Positions 33,385-41,202 of a stretch of 64,000 nucleotides of DNA are shown here, one piece after another. The stretch spans positions 186,001-250,000 of the forward strand of contig JACQZP010000019.1 in assembly GCA_016213825.1 (NCBI GenBank). The letters run 5' to 3'. Source of the stretch: Acetobacterium woodii (GTDB taxonomy: Bacteria; Bacillota; Clostridia; Eubacteriales; Eubacteriaceae). The notes beneath the pieces were generated by a model. The model was not told the origin of the DNA and did no database searches. It saw only the letters and a program-made list of their open reading frames with translations. The translations under genes were made by a program, and so were the position numbers. How positions within the stretch are numbered: position 1 is the first letter of the stretch; every line of letters begins with the position of its first letter.

Positions 33385-34686
33385 CTATTTAGCCGCAGCC
33401 AGTTTTTGAAGATCAGCATTAAGTTGAGCAAAAATGTAAACGGGTGCGCAACCTGGGTAATAGGTTACTGATTTAGCGAGAGCGGCTGCTTCTTTAACCT
33501 TGTCTACTGATGGGAAAAGTTCCCAGCAATCACCGCAGATAAAGACGTTTTTACCGGCACAGAATTGCGGATCGATATCGGGTACACCACCTGAGATAAC
33601 AACGACTTCACCAGATTTTTCCAGGAATTTGTTCATGTCAATCCCGGAGATTGCAAATGAGTCCAAGGCGCCACGAACGTTGACAAAACAGCCTGGACAG
33701 GTTTGTTGCATGATACAGGTTAAACCGGCATACATACCAATGGGATCGCCACCAGGACGTTTGAAGTGTTTCATGACGGATGCGATGGAGTTACCAACCA
33801 CATCAATTTTTTCCAAATCGATTTCGCCCTGGCCTTCAGTTCCGGCACAGCGAATAGCGGGAATTTCCATCGGTTCGAAGCCCATGATTGAACAGGCAAC
33901 TGAGTCAACGGCGACCGTGTCGGTTCCAGCGACGATCAGGTTCATTTCGATTGGCGTACCAGCGTGAGGTCCTTGACCTTCCATCCCGATAACGGAGTCA
34001 ACAATGGTCAGATCAGCGTGTCGGATTCGATACATGTCAGCCATTTTCTGACCCAATTCAATACGGTGAGCACCCTGCTGTTGATCGTTTGGATGGCAGT
34101 TGGGGATAATCCCATTCCAGTTTTTAAGACCTAAGGTAACGGTACCGGCTAAATGCACTTTCATTTTTGGTAAGTTGATGACCACATCGGCATCCATAAA
34201 GGGTTTGAAAACCGTGGCATGTTTAAATAATTTTGCGCCTTCAATTTCTACTGGAACAACATCATGTTCGTCAAAATAGATGACTTCATCAGCGCCACCA
34301 AGTTTAGCAGCTTCTTCCATTTTCGAATCCTTAAAGGCTGGTTTGGCCCGGCCAACATGCATTCCTAAAGATGGGTTGTCGCCAACAACAACTTTTCCGG
34401 CTTTGGAGTTTTTCTTAACATAAGAAACAACAGCTTCAATGGTTCTCGGATCAACAACGGCATGGCTTTCTGGAGGTGCCTGGAAAGCAAGATTTGGTTT
34501 AATTAAGACGGTATCGCCTTCTTTGATGATGGTGTCAAGGGAACCAATGGCTAATTCAACTGCTTCGGCAACAGCGGCTTCAATTTTCCGGACATCCTCT
34601 TCAATACGAACATATTTTCCGCCCATGAATGAGGCATTGCCTTCTGGTTGTGCAACCTTAACAACAGATACTTTTGTTTTACTCAT
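33385..34686 (-). CDS. DUF362 protein, candidate nickel-pincer (LarA-like) enzyme
   Basis: Protein of 433 aa of the DUF362 family, for which no general function is established. The N-terminal half has LIKPNLAF, VDPRT, a GMH at His110, and LPKMKVHLAGTVTLGLK with His178 and Lys188. The C-terminal part is Cys-rich (MQQTCPGC, FICGDC, YYPGCAP), suggesting a metal or Fe-S site. His110, His178 and Lys188 are placed and spaced like the catalytic His108 and His174 and the cofactor-bound Lys184 of lactate racemase LarA; His198 or His207 could match the nickel ligand His200. With larB and larC in the same block, a nickel-pincer-dependent activity is plausible. That is inference. First gene after the sigma54 promoter; ATG 34686 follows AAGGAGAT. 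Confidence 0.85.
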   Translation of the reverse strand: MSKTKVSVVKVAQPEGNASFMGGKYVRIEEDVRKIEAAVAEAVELAIGSLDTIIKEGDTVLIKPNLAFQAPPESHAVVDPRTIEAVVSYVKKNSKAGKVVVGDNPSLGMHVGRAKPAFKDSKMEEAAKLGGADEVIYFDEHDVVPVEIEGAKLFKHATVFKPFMDADVVINLPKMKVHLAGTVTLGLKNWNGIIPNCHPNDQQQGAHRIELGQKMADMYRIRHADLTIVDSVIGMEGQGPHAGTPIEMNLIVAGTDTVAVDSVACSIMGFEPMEIPAIRCAGTEGQGEIDLEKIDVVGNSIASVMKHFKRPGGDPIGMYAGLTCIMQQTCPGCFVNVRGALDSFAISGIDMNKFLEKSGEVVVISGGVPDIDPQFCAGKNVFICGDCWELFPSVDKVKEAAALAKSVTYYPGCAPVYIFAQLNADLQKLAAAK

Positions 34687-34753
34687 GATAATCTCCTTTT
34701 GGTATAGTCACCATATATTTGTCCATAAGCATGGACGTGTAGTTATAATACCC

Positions 34754-34768
34754 GCAATTATCATGCCA
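34754..34768 (-). promoter_or_regulatory. Sigma54 (-24/-12) promoter
   Basis: On the minus strand TGGCAT-GATAA-TTGC (34768-34754) matches the TGGCAY-N5-TTGC consensus with GG and GC ten bases apart. It lies about 70 bases upstream of the DUF362 start and would drive the block down to larC. Confidence 0.85.
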
Positions 34769-34821
34769 AAACAAGGTGGCCCTTAAAAAACCAAAAACCA
34801 AGATTCTTGAGACATACGAAG

Positions 34822-34875
34822 TGTGTCATGTGTCAAAATGGGACATATTAATGTGTCATTATAACACGTGACACA
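34822..34875. promoter_or_regulatory. TGTGTCA upstream activator sites
   Basis: Four copies of TGTGTCA: 34822-34828, 34829-34835 and 34852-34858 direct, and 34869-34875 inverted (TGACACA). A further GGGACA (34840-34845) forms TGTC-N7-GACA with the second copy. They lie 55-120 bases upstream of the sigma54 -24 element, the usual place for enhancer-binding protein sites. Confidence 0.75.
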
Positions 34876-35006
34876 CAATTTAAGCCTTAATCTAAGAAAC
34901 TTTGCTAAACTACGATTATCAAATTATTAGGTGTTCGATCAAGATAATTTTTGTTATAATTCTAGAATATGAGGTACAATATAAGATGATAAGGAAACCT
35001 TGTCAT

Positions 35007-35052
35007 CAATTGCGCCCTTGTATCAAGAATTGGGCACCTATTTTTGCAATTG
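35007..35052 (+). promoter_or_regulatory. Structured 5' leader upstream of the flavodoxin fusion gene
   Basis: CAATTGC-GCCC (35007-35017) can pair with GGGC (35032-35035) and GCAATTG (35046-35052), giving two nested perfect stems. Upstream, TTGTTA (34951-34956) and TACAAT (34975-34980) make a weak promoter, also usable with TATAAT at 34955. The regulatory role is unproven. Confidence 0.35.
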
Positions 35053-35084
35053 CTTATTAATTATTTATAGAAAGTGAGGATAGT

Positions 35085-36740
35085 ATGAATAAAGTTTTAC
35101 TACTTAATGGTAGTCATAAAACCGGGAAAAGTTATACCATGCAAATAGCTGAACAATTTGTCTCAGGGTTGATTGAATTTGATGCTGAAACAATTGTTGA
35201 ATCAGTTCATTTAAAGGATCAGAATATTAACGCCTGTACCGGATGTTTCGCCTGTTGGACAACAACACCGGGTGAGTGTGTTTTTCAAGATGACATGACC
35301 GAGCTGTTCCAAAAATATGTGGATGCAGATATTGTTATTTGGGCGACCCCACTTTATCATTATGGAATTTCCAGCTCCATGAAAAAATTTATGGAGCGGA
35401 CCCAGCCGGCGCTGCTCCCTTTTATTGATCATGAGGGCGGTGGAACCTACGGACATCCGTTTAGGAACCCTGAAAAGATGGCGAATAAAAAGCATGTCCT
35501 GATCAGCACCTGCGGTTTTCCATCCGTTAAAAACAATTACGAGGGTGTTGAAGAACAGTTTAATAATCTTTTTGGAAGGGATAAATGGGAAAAGATTATC
35601 TGTGTGGAGGGTGAACTGCTGGGTATTCACCAATTGGACAACCTTACCGCTCCATATTTGGATCTGGTTAGGATGGCTGGCAAAGAATATGGTGAAAATT
35701 TAAGTATTTCTCTACATGTCCGGGAAGGTCTGTCAAAACCCTTTGTTGAAACGCCAACCTATTTACAGACCACCAACCTGAGTTGGGGCGTCGATGACAC
35801 CCGGATGAAGGATTCTGATGGGGGTCTGATTGCCTGGAACTATATGAAAGAGGTTCAGGCGGCTTTTAATCCCAAAATTCGTCCCAAAATGAATGCGGTC
35901 TTACAAATTGATTTCACCGACATCAAAGAGCGATACCAGTTTGTCATCAAAGATGAGACCTGTACCTTGTTGCGTAATGATTTTACCAGAGAGACAACGG
36001 CCATCAATATTAATCTGACGATGCTGGAGCGAATTTTGGAAGGGAAAATCGATGCGGCACAATCACTGATCGAGAAGAAATATTCAGTGGTTGGGGACAT
36101 GCGTCTGTTTAATGCCTTCCTGGACGGACTCTTTGGTCCAGTCATGTTGAATCCGGAAAAGAAGCGAAAGCTGGTTCCAATTAGTTTTAAAAACACGCCT
36201 TACTGGTTTTTTCTGACCATGTGCCCCTGGATTTTTTGTTTCCTTTTTGCGGAGTACAATCCCTTGTTGGGGGTCGTCATTCCGTTGATGATCAGTGGAG
36301 TCTTGTTCAGCATTAAGCGCGGAACCGATATTGTTTATTTTGAAAGAGGTACGCTGTTGGTCTTTGCCATCATGGGATCAATGGTGGTGACCTTTGGCGC
36401 CGAGTATCAGGGAAATACCTATGCCATTATTGGTTATATCGCATTGGCTTTGATCTGGGCGATCTCGACCCTAAACGCCGTGCCGTTATCAGCGGACTAT
36501 ACCCATTTTTACAATGGCCGCAATGCCCTTAAAAATGTCTTGTTTCTCAGGACAAATCGTTTATTATGTTATGTCTGGTCGATTGTCTTTTTGGTTCAGG
36601 CGGGAATTACAATGTGGCTGAACACGACCGTGCTGATTAATTTTGCGGCGATTCTGCCAATCGTGTTAAGTATTCCGACCTTTGTATTTTCGCTGTGGTT
36701 TTTAAAATGGTACCCCAAGGACAGCTCAAAACCAAAATAA
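35085..36740 (+). CDS. Flavodoxin-like reductase - SCP2 - six-helix membrane fusion protein
   Basis: Protein of 551 aa with three parts. Residues 1-200 are an NADPH-dependent FMN reductase/flavodoxin fold (LLNGSHKTGKSYTM, then CTGCFACWTTTPGECVFQDDM and WATPLYHYGISSSMK). Residues about 255-345 resemble an SCP2 sterol/lipid-binding domain (NLTMLERILEGKIDAAQSL, KKYSVVGDMRLF). Residues about 368-545 hold six predicted membrane helices. A lipid- or quinone-like substrate reduced at the membrane is a reasonable guess. Multiple Cys near residue 45 may bind a cluster or be redox active. ATG 35085 follows AAGTGAGGATAGT. I know no characterised protein with this architecture. Confidence 0.8.
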   Translation: MNKVLLLNGSHKTGKSYTMQIAEQFVSGLIEFDAETIVESVHLKDQNINACTGCFACWTTTPGECVFQDDMTELFQKYVDADIVIWATPLYHYGISSSMKKFMERTQPALLPFIDHEGGGTYGHPFRNPEKMANKKHVLISTCGFPSVKNNYEGVEEQFNNLFGRDKWEKIICVEGELLGIHQLDNLTAPYLDLVRMAGKEYGENLSISLHVREGLSKPFVETPTYLQTTNLSWGVDDTRMKDSDGGLIAWNYMKEVQAAFNPKIRPKMNAVLQIDFTDIKERYQFVIKDETCTLLRNDFTRETTAININLTMLERILEGKIDAAQSLIEKKYSVVGDMRLFNAFLDGLFGPVMLNPEKKRKLVPISFKNTPYWFFLTMCPWIFCFLFAEYNPLLGVVIPLMISGVLFSIKRGTDIVYFERGTLLVFAIMGSMVVTFGAEYQGNTYAIIGYIALALIWAISTLNAVPLSADYTHFYNGRNALKNVLFLRTNRLLCYVWSIVFLVQAGITMWLNTTVLINFAAILPIVLSIPTFVFSLWFLKWYPKDSSKPK

Positions 36741-36804
36741 AGACCAAAATAAAAATGGTCAGCATTAATTAATTCGACATCATTGGATTTGGATAGGAGA
36801 AAAA

Positions 36805-38001
36805 ATGTTAACACTGGATAAAATTTATCATGCGTCGTTTACGCTTAAAAAATATATACGTCCCACCGATTTGATCCACGCTCCTAAAATATGCCCGGAC
36901 AGCGATATCTATTTAAAAACGGAAAACCTGCAGATTACCGGGTCGTTTAAGGTACGGGGGGCCTGCTATAAAATTTCCCAGCTCAGCGAAGCGGAAAAAA
37001 CCAAGGGGGTGATTGCCTGTTCAGCTGGGAATCACGCTCAGGGGGTCGCCATGGCGGCGGCCATTAATCACATCAAAGCACTGATCTGTTTGCCGGACGG
37101 GGCCCCGATTTCCAAGGTTGAGGCGACTAAGGCATATGGTGCCGAGGTGTGTCTGGTAGAAGGCGGTTATGATGAAGCCTATGCCAAAGCGTTGGAGCTA
37201 CAGGCCGAAAAAGGATATACCTTTATTCATCCTTTTGATGACGAATATGTCATTGCTGGTCAGGGGACGATTGGTCTGGAACTCTTGGAGAGCCTGCCGG
37301 ATCTGGATGCGGTGATTGTCCCGGTTGGTGGTGGTGGGCTAATTGCCGGAATTGCCTATGTGCTCAAATCATTAAAACCGGATGTTAAAGTCTATGGCGT
37401 GCAAGCCTGTGGGGCACCTAGTATGGAACTCTCGTTAAAAGAAAATAAAATCTGCCGGTTGCCCCAGGTCTCCACCATCGCCGACGGGATTGCTGTTAAA
37501 GAACCGGGAGAACTGACCTTCAGTCTGTGCAGTGATTATGTGGATGAGATTGTTACAGTGACCGAAGATGAAATTTCGACCGCGATTCTGACCTTGATTG
37601 AACAGCAAAAACTGATTGCCGAAGGTGCCGGAGCGGTGGCGGTGGCGGCAGCGATGTTTGGAAAGCTACCGATCAAAGGGAAAAAGACGGTTTGTATTGT
37701 TTCCGGCGGGAATATTGATGTTACCATTCTATCCCGGATCATTAAGCGGGGTCTGTTAACCTCTGGCCGCACCTGTTCATTTAATATTGAACTGATTGAT
37801 AAACCGGGCCAACTGAAAAAAGTCTCACAGATCATTGCCGATTGGGGTGGAAATGTTATTTCAATCCATCATGAACGAAGTAATGAGGGGTCAGACATTA
37901 ACGGTTGCTTTTTAAGGATTGAGTTGGAAACTCGAAATTATGAGCATATCAGAGAAATCCGAGATGCTCTCATCGAAGGTGGCTTTAAATTACAAAATTA
38001 A
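36805..38001 (+). CDS. ilvA: Threonine dehydratase with ACT domain
   Basis: PLP enzyme of 398 aa that deaminates threonine to 2-oxobutyrate. The PLP lysine lies in GSFKVRGACYK, with SAGNHAQGVA and VPVGGGGLIAG as the other signatures. The last 75 residues (SFNIELIDKPGQLKKV) are an ACT regulatory domain, so isoleucine or valine control is possible. The single short ACT domain is typical of the 400-aa clostridial form. ATG 36805 follows TAGGAGAAAAA. The 269-base gap downstream shows no gene. Confidence 0.92.
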   Translation: MLTLDKIYHASFTLKKYIRPTDLIHAPKICPDSDIYLKTENLQITGSFKVRGACYKISQLSEAEKTKGVIACSAGNHAQGVAMAAAINHIKALICLPDGAPISKVEATKAYGAEVCLVEGGYDEAYAKALELQAEKGYTFIHPFDDEYVIAGQGTIGLELLESLPDLDAVIVPVGGGGLIAGIAYVLKSLKPDVKVYGVQACGAPSMELSLKENKICRLPQVSTIADGIAVKEPGELTFSLCSDYVDEIVTVTEDEISTAILTLIEQQKLIAEGAGAVAVAAAMFGKLPIKGKKTVCIVSGGNIDVTILSRIIKRGLLTSGRTCSFNIELIDKPGQLKKVSQIIADWGGNVISIHHERSNEGSDINGCFLRIELETRNYEHIREIRDALIEGGFKLQN

Positions 38002-38270
38002 TTAGCAAAAAACAGAATAATGTTGATTAATGATTGCGATGCCGGGTATAATCCAATCGATAAGTAAATTTTAACATCTGTTTATCGCATGTGTGCTTTA
38101 GAATAAATCGGCGCTGTCTGACTGAATCTGAAGCACACGGGGATAAATATTGGTATGGAATGGCCCAAAACTAAGAATGATCATTTGTTTTTCTGGCAAC
38201 TATGAAAGTGCCGTGAGATTAACGATCAATTTTACAAGGACCAGATTTGTTTTAAAACAGGAGGAGAAAA

Positions 38271-38645
38271 ATGTTAACCAATATTAGTGAAGATTTAAAG
38301 AAAATATTTTTGTTTGGCGTCGGTGCGGTGGCAGTCACGGCTGAAAAATCCAAGATTCTGATTGATGAGCTGGTAGAAAAAGGCGAAATCACGGTGGAAC
38401 AGGGAAAAATTCTCAATGAAGAATTAAAACACAATATCAAAGAAACCATCAGAGAAACGGTAACGGTGAATGTGGTTAAATCGGAAACTCCACCCTCGGC
38501 AGATGAAGTCGTGGACGGTCTGGATAAGATGACACCAGAAGAAATCCAGAAAATTAAAGATAAGCTTGAAGCGATGAGTGCTGAAAAACCGGCAGAGGAA
38601 GAAATCGTTGAAGTTGATGTAAAAGAAGACGTCGACGCAAAGTAA
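38271..38645 (+). CDS. Phasin-like coiled-coil protein
   Basis: Protein of 124 aa with an amphipathic helix start (NISEDLKKIFLFGVGAVAVTAEKSKILIDELVEKGEITVEQGK) like the phasin/polyhydroxyalkanoate regulator family, then a Glu/Lys/Val-rich acidic tail. In Firmicutes this small protein is commonly the partner of the UbiB-like kinase that follows four bases later, which points to a membrane-lipid function rather than to storage granules. ATG 38271 follows AGGAGGAGAA. Confidence 0.78.
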   Translation: MLTNISEDLKKIFLFGVGAVAVTAEKSKILIDELVEKGEITVEQGKILNEELKHNIKETIRETVTVNVVKSETPPSADEVVDGLDKMTPEEIQKIKDKLEAMSAEKPAEEEIVEVDVKEDVDAK

Positions 38646-38649
38646 ATCG

Positions 38650-40281
38650 ATGAACTTAAGTGATTCCGGCATAAAAGTAAAAGATATCAAAATAAATCCC
38701 ATGGAAACCAATGGGCGCCGATTGAAAAAAATTGTCTCTATTTTGGTAAAATATGAAATCACAAAAGGGTTGACTCCAGAAAAACTTCGACTGATTATCG
38801 AAGACCTGGGGCCAACCTTTATTAAAATTGGCCAGATTATGTCCATGCGTCGGGATATTTTTCCCAGTGAATATTGCATTGAACTGGAAAAACTGAGATC
38901 TCAGGTGACCCCCATGCCTTTTGATGAATTTATTAAAATCATCGAAGATGAGTATGACAGTCCGGTGGAAGATGTTTTTAAGTTTATCAATCAGGTACCC
39001 TTGGGTTCGGCCTCGATTGCCCAGGTTCATGCAGCGGATTTAATTGATGGTTCCAAGGTGGTGATTAAGGTCCAGCGTCCGGGGATCTACAAGGTGATGG
39101 CCCAGGATGTGGTGCTCTTAAACCGGGCTACTGGGATTCTCAACATTGCTAGCGGAATTGGCGATGTGGTCGATTTTAAAATGATCGTTGACGAAATGTG
39201 GAGCACCGCTCAGCAGGAAATGGATTTTTTGTTTGAAGCTAAAAATGCCCAGCTATTTAGCGAGTTAAACGCCGAGATTAAATACATTGGCTGTCCTAAA
39301 ATATACAATCAGTATACGACTTCCAAGGTTTTGGTGATGGAAGATATTGTTGGCATTGAAATTGACGAAAAGAGTGCCCTTTTGGAAGCCGGCTATGATC
39401 TGGAAGAAATTGGCGTTAAGTTGGCGGAAAATTACGTTAAACAGATTATTGACGATGGTTTTTTTCACGCCGATCCTCATCCCGGTAATATGTTTATCCG
39501 CAACGGACAAATTGTCTGGATCGACCTGGGAATGATGGGGAAATTGTCCAAGCGGGAGATGGGTTTGTTAAGACGGAGTGTGAAAGCGGTGGCAACCAGG
39601 GATGTGGAAAGTCTGGAAGTGGCGATTCTCTCACTGGGAGTACACAAAGGCCGACGAATTAATCATTCACTGTTATACGAAGCCATTGATCGGATGCTGG
39701 ATGTTTATGGAACTGAAGAACTCAGCAATATCAATATGGGTCGTTTTCTGGAAGAAATCCTGCGGATTGCCGCCGAAAATCATATCGGCATGCCCCGGGG
39801 CATCAGTATGCTCAGTCGTGGCATGATCACCATTGAAGGAGTGATTGCCGAAATCTCGCCAGATGCCAATTTTGTGCGGATTATGGCCAACCATATGGCC
39901 GGTCAACAAGTTGCCAATTTTGATCTGCAAAATTTTATGGAGACGAATCGACGGAAAATATTGATTTCCGGCGAAAAAGCAATCAGCATACCGGGACAGA
40001 TTTCGGATATTTTAAGTCTAGCCACCAAGGGACAATTAAAAGTAAATCTGGAAATATTGGGTTCGGATGAGCCACTGGCTGAAATCGATCAGATGGTTAA
40101 CAAGATCGTGATCTGTATTATTCTGGCGGCGCTGCTGATTGGCTCCAGCTTTATTGCCACCACTGATATGACCCCTCAGATTATGGGTATCCCGGCGCTG
40201 GGGGCACTGGGCTATTTTACCGCGATAATTCTAAGTCTGGCATTGATGATTTCGATTCATCGCAAGAAACGAAAGCGCTAA
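38650..40281 (+). CDS. UbiB/ABC1-family atypical kinase
   Basis: Membrane-anchored protein-kinase-like ATPase of 543 aa. The family KxGQ motif (FIKIGQIMSMR), the Ala-rich loop (PLGSASIAQVHAA), the VIKVQRPG lysine, DGFFHADPHPGNMF catalytic loop and WIDLGMMG are all seen. Two C-terminal membrane helices end the protein. UbiB proteins support ubiquinone synthesis in proteobacteria, but many quinone-poor Firmicutes have them with an unknown lipid role; here a prenyl/quinone-like gene set lies 1 kb downstream. The ATG is close to the phasin stop with no strong ribosome site, suggesting coupling. Confidence 0.9.
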   Translation: MNLSDSGIKVKDIKINPMETNGRRLKKIVSILVKYEITKGLTPEKLRLIIEDLGPTFIKIGQIMSMRRDIFPSEYCIELEKLRSQVTPMPFDEFIKIIEDEYDSPVEDVFKFINQVPLGSASIAQVHAADLIDGSKVVIKVQRPGIYKVMAQDVVLLNRATGILNIASGIGDVVDFKMIVDEMWSTAQQEMDFLFEAKNAQLFSELNAEIKYIGCPKIYNQYTTSKVLVMEDIVGIEIDEKSALLEAGYDLEEIGVKLAENYVKQIIDDGFFHADPHPGNMFIRNGQIVWIDLGMMGKLSKREMGLLRRSVKAVATRDVESLEVAILSLGVHKGRRINHSLLYEAIDRMLDVYGTEELSNINMGRFLEEILRIAAENHIGMPRGISMLSRGMITIEGVIAEISPDANFVRIMANHMAGQQVANFDLQNFMETNRRKILISGEKAISIPGQISDILSLATKGQLKVNLEILGSDEPLAEIDQMVNKIVICIILAALLIGSSFIATTDMTPQIMGIPALGALGYFTAIILSLALMISIHRKKRKR

Positions 40282-40451
40282 ATCAGGGTTGCTATTTTAA
40301 TGCCACCAATACTCTGGAATTTTATGGCAGCGATTAACAAAATAAAATTTCTTAATTTTTCAATTAATTTAGATTAGAATGATTTGTTTTGGGTAAATAA
40401 TAAACAAGCTTTGAGATAAGCTAATATACCAAAATGAAAAAGGAGAAGAAA

Positions 40452-41003
40452 ATGAAAAGAAATGTAGTTTTAGGAATGTTGCTTGTTCTTGCTATAGTGA
40501 TTTCTGGTTGTACGCAAACGCCGGCAACCAATCAAAAAACGGATTCAGAAACAAAGACGGACGTTGTGACTACCGCCTCGGTTGTTAATACGGAGGGCGC
40601 CTTTATTAAAGCAATCAGTAAGGATGGCACCTGGATCATTGCCACTCTCAATGATTTGAAAATTAATTCCGATCTGGTCCTGGATGGCACCTTTGTCAAT
40701 GGCAAGAAAGACGATGCCGGAAATGACATTGTGCAACGAAAGATTGGTCTTTATACGCAGGATGAAGCCCGAAATGTTACAGCCAGATTTACCTTGACCG
40801 CCCCAAAAATTACCATTAATAGTCCTAAAGCCAGCATTGAACATGGTACTTTTGTCGGTGATGTTTATGTAACAGCAACAGATTTCCAACTGAAAGATCA
40901 AAAAATTGAAGGGAATGTGTATTTCACGAATCCCGAAGCCCAAGCTACCTTCAAAATGGATGCAACAAGTTCAATTACTGGTGTTCAGGAATTAAAGCAG
41001 TAG
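40452..41003 (+). CDS. Predicted lipoprotein
   Basis: Exported lipoprotein of 183 aa: signal peptide KRNVVLGMLLVLAIVISGC with lipobox VISGC, then a Thr/Lys-rich linker and a beta-rich domain containing LKINSDLVLDGTFVNGKKDDAG. The body (INSPKASIEHGTFVGDVYVTA, IEGNVYFTNPEAQATF) has a polymer-forming/bactofilin-like repeat flavour, but no family was recognised. ATG 40452 follows AAGGAGAAGAA; an upstream ATG at 40434 contains that site and is rejected. Single gene followed by a strong terminator. Confidence 0.72.
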   Translation: MKRNVVLGMLLVLAIVISGCTQTPATNQKTDSETKTDVVTTASVVNTEGAFIKAISKDGTWIIATLNDLKINSDLVLDGTFVNGKKDDAGNDIVQRKIGLYTQDEARNVTARFTLTAPKITINSPKASIEHGTFVGDVYVTATDFQLKDQKIEGNVYFTNPEAQATFKMDATSSITGVQELKQ

Positions 41004-41042
41004 ATGTAATTGTTTGACATTTCACAATAAAGATTTTGGGAG

Positions 41043-41087
41043 CCTCTAAATTGAAGTGTGAAAGACATCAATTTAGAGGTTTTTATT
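41043..41087 (+). terminator. Terminator after lipoprotein gene
   Basis: CCTCTAAATTGA (41043-41054) pairs perfectly with TCAATTTAGAGG (41068-41079), followed by TTTTTATTT. Confidence 0.9.
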
Positions 41088-41202
41088 TATTAAAGCAGAA
41101 AATTGATGGTTAATAATAGGATAAAAAAGAGTTGTGAGATAAAAATTTGAATGCGAAAGCGATTCAGAATAAAACAAAAAAGTCAAAATCCGGAGGTGCA
41201 TT

